DNA of 64,000 nt from Pedobacter yonginensis (GCF_003173595.1 NZ_QGNZ01000004.1:186001-250000); one strand, 5' to 3'; shown: positions 36,075 to 45,906, counted from the first letter of the stretch. A program made the numbers and translations. Notes: generated from the letters alone by a model not told the origin.

Positions 36075-39000
36075 TTTGTGCTTTTTGTTCAAGGTTTCTG
36101 ATTCTTCTTATTCTTTTTTTCTGGAAAATTTCTTTGAATTTATTGTAATCGACAACGAGTGTAAAGCCCAAGCCAGTTTCTATAATTTGGCCCTGAACAA
36201 TTACGTCGTTTTGATTTCTGCGATAGGCTCTTAATCGATACCTACCATCGGCAGAAAGTGCATATTCAACATTAACGTTTCCAGCAATGTTTGTCGATTT
36301 CTCTCCCGGTGCCTGTGGCCCTTCTAAGGCGAAAGAACTTCCAACGGTTACGGTTAACCGATCATTTAAAAGTTTTTTAGATAGTCCAACTTCTAAGTCG
36401 GTTTTTTGTTGCAACGAGCCGGTAGAGTAATCTTCGGATGAATTTACGCCAAAGTTTAGGTCGACACCCTGAATTAAATCAGATGTTAAATTATTCAACT
36501 GCTCAGTTAAGAGTTTGCTTACACTTGCACGTGCCAGGGTAGATACTCCACCACCGCCACCAGCTAAACTTTGAAACGGATTATTGGCTATAAATCTATT
36601 CAATGCCAATAGTGCAAAAACTTGTTTGTTAAGCTCGCTTTCATCGCGATTTACATTGAGCAATTTGGTGTACACAATGCCCTGTAATGCATTTCGCTCG
36701 TTTTCAGGTAAATCCAATTTAAAGGAAATGATTGGCTTCAAAAGCTCGCCTTTCATCATTAAATAAACTTGGAAAGGAAGTTTAGTTTTCGCCTGAACGT
36801 TAGTCGGATCATTAATCAAATCGATAGGCGCTGCATTAACTTCGTAAAGTGCGCTTAAATTCACATTTGCTGTAGTGGGTTCGCCAGTCCAAATAATGGT
36901 GCTTCCTTTTACCAGTTTGAAGGCTTTTTTACCTAAGGGGCCAACGGATAAATTGTACGATCCATCAACAATTTCATAACGACCTGTTAAGCTAATTTTT
37001 CCGCTAGGATCCACTGTAGCATTTAAGTTTGCATCGCCTTTAACATTTAGAGCATCGCCATTTGCAGGATCAACTACCACATTCAATTCGGCTTCAGGGT
37101 CTATAGTGATCGCGGCCACTAAGTTTATGCCCTTAATAGGCGACTTACTTACACTATCTACCTTTAAAGCTCTTTGTCCGTTAAAAGGAGGTGCATCAGC
37201 ATCTATAAACTGAACAATTCCATCTTGATCGATGACAGAAGGATCGCTTGAAGGTAAAGCGAAAAAGAATTTTGTTCCCTTGTTGACCTTGATGTTCATG
37301 TTAACGCTTGGCTGGTTCAAATCTCCACGAACTTTAATGTTACTCGTGATAAAGACTGTTCCATAAATCATGTCGTTATCTGCCGCGGTCGAGTTAATCG
37401 CCCTGAAGTTGTTCATATTTACATCTAAACCGAAACGATAATTTTTATAATCGGTGGTAAATACGTTCCCATTGATGGTTGCTTTTTGATTCAAGGAATC
37501 TATCAAAGTAAAATTGTTAAAACGTATTCCTTCATTGGTAAACGAAATTTTCTCGTTAGGCATGCGGAAATAGGAATTTACGTACGCCACTTTAATGCCA
37601 GCATTGTTGAAGGTTAAATCGCCCAATATCCTAGGCGCGGTTAATGCACCTTTAACAGATAAGGCTCCAGTTAGGGTACCTGTTCCATTTTTTAACTGAC
37701 CTTGCGATAGACTTTCGATGTTTTTCATTTCGATTTTATCGATGTTAACCGTTAAATCCAATGCACTTTGCGGCGCGGTGTAATAGAAACCATTTACCCT
37801 TAATTCGTGCACGCCCGTTAAGGCTACGTTAACTTCAAAAGCGTTTTGGGTATTGTTGTTTACCGCAACACGTAATGTTCCTAGTTGATCTTTTTGATAA
37901 CGCAATTGATCTATCGTTAAGTTGGCTTCGAATTTTGGATTAGAGGCCAGATCTTTAACATTTGCCGTTCCATTTAATTTGCCACCAACTAAAGTAGTAT
38001 CGGTTTCTGCAAACTTGGTTAAGGTTTCCAATTGGAAATCTTTAAATTCAACAGTTAGGGGTGCATTCGGCGTAGTTGGATTGCTATTTATGGATAATGA
38101 TTGCCCACTATTGCTGATTTGAAATTGATTGACCAAAATTCCCGATTGCCCAAATTGGATATAGTTGTCAGGCGAAACCACCCATTTCTGATAGTCTAAA
38201 AGCAGTTTCTGAGGGTCTAAACTGAATTTGAAATCTTTGTTGATGGACTGGAAAATACCACCAATTCTATATTTATCTTTCAGCTGTCTATCTCTTAAAA
38301 ATATGTTCACCCCTAGGTTGTTGTTGGCCGCATCCCCACTTACTTCTGTATTAAATAGGGCAATGGAAGGACTTTGCAAGCTTTTAACGGTTAGGGCATA
38401 AGCAAGTTTGTTATTATCATTGTTGATGTTTAAAACCGTTGTATCAACCTTAAAATCGCCATAAACAACCTGCGGAAAATTGGCTTTAATTTGCAAGCTG
38501 TCTTTCTGGGTATCAATTAGGCCATAAAACTGCGATTGCTTAAACACTGTGAGTTCGGGTACAAAATTTTTCAATAACTTAGAATCGTACACTTGTACAA
38601 AAAACCGCAAGCGTTGATCGGGGATTTTAGTTACCTGGCCAAAAGCATAATATTTATTAATTTCATTGATGATGGCGTTGCTAACTTTCGTTAGCTGATA
38701 TTTTCCATCAATTTTAGCAGATAAAATTTCTGATTTAAGTGTGAGTTGGTTTTCTGTAGCGGTAGATTTTGCTCGAACAGAAATGGTATCAACATTAATT
38801 CGCTGTGCATCTTTTACCAGTTGTAAGCCAGTAACATCAACCGATCCATTTAAGTAATCTGCATCAGCCGTGCTTAAATCAACTTTTATTAATCCAGCGG
38901 CGCTTAAAACCGTTGGGCTAAAATTTAAAGCCTGAAGATTGAGCTGTTTTAAGTTTAAATTGGCTTTTACCGCAGGGTATTTCCCCGCAAGATTTACTTT

Positions 39001-41052
39001 TGCATCCAAAGCAAAATTTGCATTGCTATCTGGCATGCTGCTTTTTATATTGATGTTTTGTCCGCTGTAATTTCCGGCTACGTTTAAATTGCGATAGGTG
39101 TATTTGTTATAGTAGGCGCTTAAAACTTTCGCATTAAATTTTGCATTGATTTTTTTAGGGTCCAGTCCCGTTCCAACCACATCAGCTTTTGCAGAAACAC
39201 GGCCCAATTTAGGTTGCATTTTCAACAATCTGCCCACGTTAAAATTATTTAAACTTACATTGGCCTTGTAACTTTCTCTGCCCTTCGGTCCATTCATACC
39301 AGCCACAACAACTGCACCACCCATATCCGTTTGAATATTCAGGTTGGTGTTAAAATCCGTTATCGAACCTTTGAAATTACCTTTTGCTTGTATCACGTAG
39401 GGCAGTTCAATACTTGGGGGCAAAGATTTTTTCGGTACGGCAACTAAAATATCGCTTTTGGTTATGTAGAATTTTTTAATGTTTAAGTCTAGAAAGGTTT
39501 TCTTAATATCTGGCAAGCCTTTGGCTTTTCCACTAATGTCAATTTGGGTGTTTCTTAATCCACTAATTTGCAAGCGCGGGATATTCAAATCATTTAAATA
39601 TCCGTTTACGTCTGCGTTGAGCTTAATTTTTTGATTGCGATAATTGGCCGGAATAGCATCACTAAAATAACCGGCATCCTTTAAGCCAATTGTGGTGTTT
39701 TTAAAGTTGAGGCTTAGCTTAACACGTTCAGGATGCTTGGTGAGGTCATCCATAGAAGTAAAGTTGAGCTCGGTTGCATTTTCTATCGTTGTATTTGGTG
39801 TTTTTAAAACAAAGTTGCTGAGCTTAATCAATTTATCGTTGTAAATTGCATTACCCCTTAACTCATTTAAAGCAAAACCACTTTTCTCTGTTAACGAACC
39901 ATTTTTAACATTGGCTTTTATTCCGGCAGCGCTATAGTTTACATCACTCGCACCCAAGGTTAAGCCTTTAATGTTTAGGTGATTAAAATCCATACCTTTC
40001 GGCGCAGGCTTTGCTCCAAGGTTATCGAATTTTACGTTGTTTCGATTTAAACTGATGTTTTTGATGACTAGTGCAAGCGGCGATTTCTCAGGCACGACTG
40101 TATCTTTTACTTTTTTTAAATCGTTAGATGGCGCAGGCTTAAAGGCAAATAAGATGTTAGATTGATTTAGCTTAGCATCATCAACCGTATATTTACTATT
40201 GGTTAAATCTACTTTCAAGTTTACCAAACCAAGTTCATTTACATCGGCAACGGCTTTTGTAGTCGAAATTTGATCATCGTAGTTTACCTTTACATTGTTG
40301 AAGGCAAAATTTTCCACTTCGATTAAAGGTAGTTTTCCTTTTTCTTTCTCACTACTATCTACGCTATTGGTAATGTGCTGAACCAATTGGGTAAGCGGTT
40401 TTTGCTGTAAATACTTTAAAGAAGTGTTGTTTAAACTTAATTCTTTAATTACGTAGTGTTGGTTGGCTAAATCGAAATCTTTGATTTTTGTTTTAAATGC
40501 ACCGAGATACAGTTTCACATCATTTCCAGCAACATCATCACGGTAGGTTATGCCAATATCCTCAAACGAAACCTTATCCACAGAAAATTTTAGTGTAGAA
40601 GTGGTATCCTGATCGACTTTCTCTTTTGGTTTCTTTTGGTCGCTCATAAAAGCATCCACCAAAAAAGAAAAGTTAAAAGTTGTATCGGGATTTATGCGCT
40701 TTACATTTGCGCGTATATTTTTTAGTTCAATGTTGTTAATCTCAACGGTGTTTTTTAATAATTTAAACAAGCTAATATCTACGGCTAGTTTCTCTGCATA
40801 TAATAGCGTATCACCTTTTTTATCTTCGATATAAAACTTATTTAAAACCACATCCTTTGGTAGTGCGATTTTAATGCTTTCTAAACTAACTTCTGTCTTC
40901 GTTTTGTTTTTCAGGTAGTTAATAGCCTTTCCCTTAACAAAATTCTGTACTGCTGGGATGTTTAAGGATAAGGCTATACCTACAACGAGGATGATGATTG
41001 AAGCAATTACCCAAAGTAAAATTTTGAGACTTTTACGTACGTATTTATTCAA
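36058..41052 (-). CDS. tamB: translocation and assembly module protein TamB
   Basis: A very large (about 1664-residue) periplasm-spanning protein. A single N-terminal inner-membrane helix (KSLKILLWVIASIIILVVGIA) precedes a long run of repeated beta-strand segments of AsmA/TamB type. The C-terminal TamB (DUF490) domain covers about the last 400 residues, with NLSALYEVNAAPIDL and LPFQVYLMMKGELLKPIISF. TamB proteins span the periplasm and help insert outer-membrane proteins or move phospholipids. The start is uncertain: TTG at 41052 gives NKYVRKSLK directly before the helix, GTG at 41115 gives 21 more residues. It overlaps tamL downstream. Confidence 0.92.
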   Translation of the reverse strand: MNKYVRKSLKILLWVIASIIILVVGIALSLNIPAVQNFVKGKAINYLKNKTKTEVSLESIKIALPKDVVLNKFYIEDKKGDTLLYAEKLAVDISLFKLLKNTVEINNIELKNIRANVKRINPDTTFNFSFLVDAFMSDQKKPKEKVDQDTTSTLKFSVDKVSFEDIGITYRDDVAGNDVKLYLGAFKTKIKDFDLANQHYVIKELSLNNTSLKYLQQKPLTQLVQHITNSVDSSEKEKGKLPLIEVENFAFNNVKVNYDDQISTTKAVADVNELGLVNLKVDLTNSKYTVDDAKLNQSNILFAFKPAPSNDLKKVKDTVVPEKSPLALVIKNISLNRNNVKFDNLGAKPAPKGMDFNHLNIKGLTLGASDVNYSAAGIKANVKNGSLTEKSGFALNELRGNAIYNDKLIKLSNFVLKTPNTTIENATELNFTSMDDLTKHPERVKLSLNFKNTTIGLKDAGYFSDAIPANYRNQKIKLNADVNGYLNDLNIPRLQISGLRNTQIDISGKAKGLPDIKKTFLDLNIKKFYITKSDILVAVPKKSLPPSIELPYVIQAKGNFKGSITDFNTNLNIQTDMGGAVVVAGMNGPKGRESYKANVSLNNFNVGRLLKMQPKLGRVSAKADVVGTGLDPKKINAKFNAKVLSAYYNKYTYRNLNVAGNYSGQNINIKSSMPDSNANFALDAKVNLAGKYPAVKANLNLKQLNLQALNFSPTVLSAAGLIKVDLSTADADYLNGSVDVTGLQLVKDAQRINVDTISVRAKSTATENQLTLKSEILSAKIDGKYQLTKVSNAIINEINKYYAFGQVTKIPDQRLRFFVQVYDSKLLKNFVPELTVFKQSQFYGLIDTQKDSLQIKANFPQVVYGDFKVDTTVLNINNDNNKLAYALTVKSLQSPSIALFNTEVSGDAANNNLGVNIFLRDRQLKDKYRIGGIFQSINKDFKFSLDPQKLLLDYQKWVVSPDNYIQFGQSGILVNQFQISNSGQSLSINSNPTTPNAPLTVEFKDFQLETLTKFAETDTTLVGGKLNGTANVKDLASNPKFEANLTIDQLRYQKDQLGTLRVAVNNNTQNAFEVNVALTGVHELRVNGFYYTAPQSALDLTVNIDKIEMKNIESLSQGQLKNGTGTLTGALSVKGALTAPRILGDLTFNNAGIKVAYVNSYFRMPNEKISFTNEGIRFNNFTLIDSLNQKATINGNVFTTDYKNYRFGLDVNMNNFRAINSTAADNDMIYGTVFITSNIKVRGDLNQPSVNMNIKVNKGTKFFFALPSSDPSVIDQDGIVQFIDADAPPFNGQRALKVDSVSKSPIKGINLVAAITIDPEAELNVVVDPANGDALNVKGDANLNATVDPSGKISLTGRYEIVDGSYNLSVGPLGKKAFKLVKGSTIIWTGEPTTANVNLSALYEVNAAPIDLINDPTNVQAKTKLPFQVYLMMKGELLKPIISFKLDLPENERNALQGIVYTKLLNVNRDESELNKQVFALLALNRFIANNPFQSLAGGGGGVSTLARASVSKLLTEQLNNLTSDLIQGVDLNFGVNSSEDYSTGSLQQKTDLEVGLSKKLLNDRLTVTVGSSFALEGPQAPGEKSTNIAGNVNVEYALSADGRYRLRAYRRNQNDVIVQGQIIETGLGFTLVVDYNKFKEIFQKKRIRRIRNLEQKAQNETTN

Positions 41053-41199
41053 AGCTATGCGAGTTTGGTGTTTTACAAAGGCTATAAGTATGCCATTAAA
41101 ATTAATTAACCGCACAATTTTATAATTAATACAAAAAATAACCTAAATTGTTCGCCCGCTATAAAAATTTAACAATGGCGGTTTTGTAATCCCTTAAAA

Positions 41200-41697
41200 A
41201 TGAAATCAGTAAACCTAAATATTAGTTTCGAAAAATACGATGGTATAGAAGAGTTGGACGAGCAGGATAGAGCATTGTGCCAACTTGCTGAACAGGCCCT
41301 AACAGGTTCGTATTCACCCTATTCCAAATTTAAAGTGGGTACGGCAATTCGTTTGGCATCTGGCGAAACGGTATTGGGCAGCAATCAAGAAAACTTAGCT
41401 TATCCATCTGGTTTGTGTGCAGAACGGGTAGCCCTTTTCACCATTGGTGCAACTTATCCCAAAGCTACGATTGAGCGCATGGCCATTACGGCACAAACCG
41501 ATGCCTTTGAAATTTTACAGCCCGTAACTTCCTGCGGAGGCTGTTTGCAGGTAATGGCAGAATTCGAGCGTAAACAAAACTCATCAATAGCCGTGATATT
41601 TTATTGTCTTAATGGTGAAATTATGAAAATACCAAGTGTGCAGAGTTTATTGCCTTTCGCCTTTGTAGAAGATCGATTAACTGGGGCTAAGGCTTAA
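41200..41697 (+). CDS. cdd: cytidine deaminase
   Basis: Cdd converts cytidine and deoxycytidine to uridine forms in pyrimidine salvage. The 165 residues show the zinc site: Cys73-Ala-Glu75 (CAERVALF, where Glu is the proton shuttle) and Cys112-Gly-Gly-Cys115. SPYSKFKVGTAI near 39-50 and NQENLAYPSGLCAE are typical. The second motif is SCGGCLQ where most family members have PCGxCRQ, so the Pro and Arg are replaced. About 25 extra residues precede the usual start. It is a single gene, divergent from tamB. Confidence 0.92.
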   Translation: MKSVNLNISFEKYDGIEELDEQDRALCQLAEQALTGSYSPYSKFKVGTAIRLASGETVLGSNQENLAYPSGLCAERVALFTIGATYPKATIERMAITAQTDAFEILQPVTSCGGCLQVMAEFERKQNSSIAVIFYCLNGEIMKIPSVQSLLPFAFVEDRLTGAKA

Positions 41698-41822
41698 CTT
41701 TATCGCTTAACGTTGATTTTAATGTAGCAATCTATATTTTTGGGTATTGAAATGTGAATAACCTCACTTCACACTGTGAAATCATTTTTATTATATTTAC
41801 AGCTGCCAATTTTTGTAAATAG

Positions 41823-44702
41823 ATGAGTGAAGAATCAGACCAAAACTTAAATCCAAACGAAGAACATAAGCATACCATAACACCAATTAACGGTTTATAC
41901 GAGAACTGGTTCCTCGATTACGCATCATACGTAATTTTGGATCGGGCTGTGCCGCATATTCATGACGGTTTAAAGCCGGTGCAGCGTCGTATCATGCACT
42001 CGTTAAAAGAGATGGACGATGGGCGTTTCAATAAAGCGGCTAATGTGATCGGTAATACGATGAAATATCATCCGCATGGCGATGCCTCTATTGGCGATGC
42101 TATGGTGCAAATTGGTCAAAAGGATTTACTGATTGACATGCAGGGAAACTGGGGCGATCCAGTTACTGGCGATAGTGCCGCTGCACCTCGTTATATTGAG
42201 GCCAGATTATCAAAATTCGCAAACGAAGTTGTTTTTAATGCCGATACCACGGTTTGGCAATTAAGTTACGATGGTAGAAATAATGAGCCTGTTACTTTAC
42301 CCGTTAAGTTTCCGTTGCTGTTGGCGCAAGGAGCGGAAGGTATTGCAGTAGGTTTGGCTACCAAAGTAATGCCTCATAATTTTATCGAGCTTTTAGATGC
42401 CTCTATTGAAGCCTTAAAGGGTGTGCGCCCTAATATTCTACCCGATTTCTTTACCGGTGGTATGGCCGATTTCACCAACTACAACGAAGGGCAAAGGGGT
42501 GGTAGAATTCGTGTCCGAGCCAAGATTACCGAAAAAGACAAAAAAACACTGGTGATTACCGAGGTGCCCTTTAGCACTACTACAGGTTCTGTAATTGATA
42601 GTATCTTATCGGCTAATGACAAGGGTAAAATCAAAATCAAAAAAATTGAAGATAATACCGCGGCCAATGTAGAAATTGTTGTCCACTTGGCTCCGGGTAT
42701 TTCACCTGACGTTACCATAGATGCGCTCTACGCTTTTACCGCTTGCGAGGTTTCGATATCGCCAAATACCTGTATCATTCAAGATGATAAACCACATTTT
42801 TTAAGTGTTAACGATATTCTGATTGAGAATACCAAGCATACTAAAAGCTTACTTAAAAAAGAACTGGAAATCCGCTTGCACGAGTTGCAAGAGAAAATTT
42901 TCTTCAGTTCGCTATTAAAAATATTTATTCAGGAGGGCATGTACAAAAATCCTGAATACGAAAATTCCAGTAATTTCGATACGGTTGTAGAAGTATTGCA
43001 CCTACTTTTCGAACCTTTTAAACCTTCTCTTTACCGCGAAATTTTGCCAGAGGATTTTAAAAAACTGATTGATAAGCCAATGAGTAGCATCACCCGTTTT
43101 GATGTGAAAAAGGCCGACGAACAGATGAAAAATCTGGAGGATGAAATTAAAGTGGTTAAAAATCACTTGAAACACCTAACCGATTACGCAATAGCTTGGT
43201 TTCAACGTTTGAAGGATAAATACGGTAAAGGACGTGAGCGTAAAACTGAGATTCGTTTATTTGATCGGGTAGAGGCATCTAAAGTGGCACTAGCTAACGT
43301 AAAACTGTACATGAACCGTGAAGATGGTTTCATCGGATCGGGCTTGCGTAAAGATGAATTTGTTGCAGATTGTTCTGACATCGACGAAATTATTGTTTTC
43401 CGTGAGGATGGTAAATGTATCATCACAAAAGTTGCAGATAAAACCTTCGTTGGCAAGGGAATTATTCATGCCCAAGTGTTTAAGAAAAACGATGAACGTA
43501 CCATTTATAATTTGATTTATAAAGATGGTGCAAGCGGTACCTCATACATCAAACGCTTTGCAGTGGTTGGCGTAACCCGCGATAAAGAATATGACTTAAC
43601 CAAAGGATCAAAAGGTTCAAAAATTCTATACTTCACTGCCAACCCTAACGGAGAGGCAGAAATTATCAATGTTGCTTTGAAACCGCATTCTAAATTGCGT
43701 AAGCTTCAGTTCGATCAAGATTTCGCAGAGGTTGCAATTAAAGGTCGTGGTTCGCAAGGAAACATCATTTCAAAATATCCAGTTAAAAAAATTACACTAA
43801 AAAGTAAGGGCGTTTCTACCTTATCGGGCTTAAAAATTTGGTACGATGATTTATTAAAACGCCTCAATGTGGACGGAAGAGGTAAGTACTTGGGCGAATT
43901 TGATGGAGACGATCGCATTTTGCAGGTGCATAAGGATGGCTACTACGAACTAAGTTCTTTTGAGTTGAGCAATCACTTTGATGATGGATTGATACTCATC
44001 CAAAAATTCGATCCGGAAAAAGTATTTGCTGCGGTTCATTTTGAGGGTAAGGCACAAAATTATTTCATTAAACGTTTTGTATTTGAGCTTCAGTCTATTG
44101 GGCGCAAAACCATTTTCATTAGTGAAGAACCAAAATCAAGGTTGTTGTATTTAACCGCAAATCCAGCATCAAAAGTTATTGTTGATGTTTTAAAAGGGAA
44201 AACTCAAATACCAGAAACCTTGGAGCTTACTTTATCTGAACTGATTGATGTGAAGGGTTTAAAAGCAAACGGAAATAGATTATCGCCGCATGATGTTCAA
44301 AAAGTAGTTTTGGAAGAGCCAGAGGCGGCTATTGAAGAATCTGAGGAACAGGAGTCTGGTGGAGCGGATAACTCGATAGACGAAAATATTGATACCGAGA
44401 GAGAGGCGGTAACTGCGGAATCCGTGGCAGAAGAAATTAAAACCGTAAAATCTGAAGAAGAGATTATTGAAACCATACCTGCGCCTGCTGTTGAGCCAGC
44501 AAAGACTAAGCAAGTTGTTGAGGATGACAAGCCGATTGCAAAGAAACCAGTGGAAACTTTAAAACCCGAACTTGTAAAAAAAGAGCAACCTCAAGCAGCC
44601 GAAAAGCCAGTTGAGGAGAAGCCAGCTAAAAAAGTAGATTTCGAGATTACCAATCCAGACGACATTGATATTGATGACAAAGGGCAATTGGGCTTGTTTT
44701 AG
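41823..44702 (+). CDS. parC: DNA topoisomerase IV subunit A
   Basis: ParC is the DNA-cleaving subunit of topoisomerase IV. The 959 residues contain the winged-helix active-site region (QRRIMHSLKEMDDGRFNKAANVIGNTMKYHPHGDASI) and the catalytic tyrosine Tyr124 in APRYIEARLS. A coiled-coil part (KNLEDEIKVVKNHLKHLTDYAI) and a beta-pinwheel-like C-terminal region (about 480-790) follow. The last ~150 residues are a low-complexity Glu/Lys/Pro tail (EEPEAAIEESEEQESGG..., AEKPVEEKPAKK) ending IDDKGQLGLF. Such tails are common in Bacteroidota ParC. It is a single gene 125 bases after cdd. Confidence 0.94.
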   Translation: MSEESDQNLNPNEEHKHTITPINGLYENWFLDYASYVILDRAVPHIHDGLKPVQRRIMHSLKEMDDGRFNKAANVIGNTMKYHPHGDASIGDAMVQIGQKDLLIDMQGNWGDPVTGDSAAAPRYIEARLSKFANEVVFNADTTVWQLSYDGRNNEPVTLPVKFPLLLAQGAEGIAVGLATKVMPHNFIELLDASIEALKGVRPNILPDFFTGGMADFTNYNEGQRGGRIRVRAKITEKDKKTLVITEVPFSTTTGSVIDSILSANDKGKIKIKKIEDNTAANVEIVVHLAPGISPDVTIDALYAFTACEVSISPNTCIIQDDKPHFLSVNDILIENTKHTKSLLKKELEIRLHELQEKIFFSSLLKIFIQEGMYKNPEYENSSNFDTVVEVLHLLFEPFKPSLYREILPEDFKKLIDKPMSSITRFDVKKADEQMKNLEDEIKVVKNHLKHLTDYAIAWFQRLKDKYGKGRERKTEIRLFDRVEASKVALANVKLYMNREDGFIGSGLRKDEFVADCSDIDEIIVFREDGKCIITKVADKTFVGKGIIHAQVFKKNDERTIYNLIYKDGASGTSYIKRFAVVGVTRDKEYDLTKGSKGSKILYFTANPNGEAEIINVALKPHSKLRKLQFDQDFAEVAIKGRGSQGNIISKYPVKKITLKSKGVSTLSGLKIWYDDLLKRLNVDGRGKYLGEFDGDDRILQVHKDGYYELSSFELSNHFDDGLILIQKFDPEKVFAAVHFEGKAQNYFIKRFVFELQSIGRKTIFISEEPKSRLLYLTANPASKVIVDVLKGKTQIPETLELTLSELIDVKGLKANGNRLSPHDVQKVVLEEPEAAIEESEEQESGGADNSIDENIDTEREAVTAESVAEEIKTVKSEEEIIETIPAPAVEPAKTKQVVEDDKPIAKKPVETLKPELVKKEQPQAAEKPVEEKPAKKVDFEITNPDDIDIDDKGQLGLF

Positions 44703-44724
44703 ATTGGAGCGCAGCTGCCTTAAT

Positions 44725-44822
44725 CCGTCATCCCGACTGCAGCGCGGCGGAATGGAGGGATCTTTGAACCAAAAACAGAAAACATCCTTTAAAAGATTTC
44801 TCAACTAAGGTCGAAATGGCGG
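44725..44822. repeat. dispersed palindromic repeat
   Basis: Imperfect inverted ends (44725-44737 with 44810-44822; 10 of 13 positions pair) enclose about 70 bases with inner words GGAGGGATCTTTGAA and AAGATTTCTCAACT. This is the pattern of the small intergenic palindromic repeats common in Pedobacter-like genomes. It lies just after parC and may act in transcript ending. Confidence 0.6.
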
Positions 44823-44989
44823 ATAAGGTATTTACATAAAGTTGTGATTTGCATGCGGGGAAAATCAAGGGTTGGTTTTTAGAGTCCCTTAAGCTTTAGA
44901 ACGCCCCAAATTTTAATCTCACCCAGCTCAATTAAGCGGAAGCAGAATAAAAATTCGAATCATTAAGTTAAAAAACTATATTTGCCTTA

Positions 44990-45170
44990 CTCAAAGGGGT
45001 GCTTTTTAAGCTTGCAATTTCTGTTGCACTTAATTGGCTGAGATTATACCCAAAAAGAGGTAGCTGTCTAATGGCTAAGGTGTGGAAGATTAATCTTTCT
45101 GCTTTTACGCAAATTAAACCACTACCTCATACGACCTGATTCGGATAATGCCGACGTAGGGAAGAGGTTA
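44990..45170 (+). promoter_or_regulatory. TPP (thiamine pyrophosphate) riboswitch, THI element
   Basis: The conserved parts are all present in order: GGGGTGC (44996-45002), GGCTGAGA (45036-45043), ACCC (45048-45051), CCTGAT (45135-45140), GGATAATGCC (45143-45152) and GTAGGGA (45156-45162). In this RNA class TPP binds between the CUGAGA arm and the GGAUAAUGCC arm. Unusually, 83 bases lie between ACCC and CCTGAT. The insertion can form an extra arm closed by GAGGTAG (45057-45063) and CTACCTC (45122-45128). It precedes the pnuT gene, so it should turn down thiamine uptake when TPP is plentiful. Confidence 0.95.
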
Positions 45171-45172
45171 AT

Positions 45173-45244
45173 TTTACAATGCTGTTTCGCCCTGAAAGCA
45201 GTTTCCAATTTTATGTATTGGCTTTTAGCAAAAACGATTGTAAA
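45173..45244 (+). promoter_or_regulatory. possible riboswitch expression platform over the pnuT start
   Basis: TTTACAAT (45173-45180) can pair with ATTGTAAA (45237-45244), which includes the first base of the pnuT ATG. The loop contains two small hairpins (near 45182-45201 and CCAAT/ATTGG near 45205-45221). There is no T-run terminator here, so control at the level of translation start is more likely. This is inferred from pairing only. Confidence 0.45.
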
Positions 45245-45906
45245 TGAATTTTCAAGATTGGATTAGGCTTTTTCAAGAGCAGATTTTAAACACCTCAATT
45301 ATCGAATGGTTGGCCGTAGGCTTTGGCGTATCTGAAGTATTATTGGCCAAAAAAAATAACATTTGGCTCTATCCAACCGGAATTGTCTCTATTTTATTGG
45401 GGATGTTTTTACTTTTTAAAGCCAATCTTTACGCAGAAATTATTCTTAATTTTTACTACCTCATTATGAGTGTGTATGGCTGGATGATTTGGAAAAATAA
45501 AGAGAACCATCATCACAAAGAGGTGTATGCTTCAACAAGGAAGGAATGGATTATTGCCATATCAATTTCCATCATTGGCTTTGCCGTGTTCTATACGCTA
45601 TTGATTAACCTGCCCGAACATTTTATCATCAATGGAACCGATATCTACTTTACAAAATCTGATGTGCCATTTGCTGATGCCTTTGTATCTGCCTTTGCAT
45701 GGGCAGGAATGTGGCTATTGGCAAAGCGAAAAATCGAAAATTGGATCTTTCTGAACATTTCCAATATTGTAGCCATACCCTTGTTGATTCACAAAAAATA
45801 CATCATGATGGGCTGCTTAACCACCTTTTTGTTTATCGTTGCCATTTTTGGATACCTAGATTGGAAGAAAATCATCAACAACAAAAAAATGGCAATCGCT
45901 AATTAA
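45244..45906 (+). CDS. pnuT: PnuC-type thiamine transporter PnuT
   Basis: A 220-residue membrane protein with about seven hydrophobic segments. The PnuC-family region NIWLYPTGIVSILLGMFLLFKANLYAEIILNFYYLIMSVYGWMIW spans about residues 36-80, and DAFVSAFAWAGMWLLAKRKIENWIF the later part. PnuC-type proteins carry vitamins by facilitated diffusion, trapped by phosphorylation; those behind TPP riboswitches are assigned to thiamine (PnuT). That context, not a residue, is why thiamine is named here instead of nicotinamide riboside. In many Bacteroidota it sits with a TonB receptor and a thiamine pyrophosphokinase gene; neither is next to it here. Confidence 0.9.
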   Translation: MNFQDWIRLFQEQILNTSIIEWLAVGFGVSEVLLAKKNNIWLYPTGIVSILLGMFLLFKANLYAEIILNFYYLIMSVYGWMIWKNKENHHHKEVYASTRKEWIIAISISIIGFAVFYTLLINLPEHFIINGTDIYFTKSDVPFADAFVSAFAWAGMWLLAKRKIENWIFLNISNIVAIPLLIHKKYIMMGCLTTFLFIVAIFGYLDWKKIINNKKMAIAN

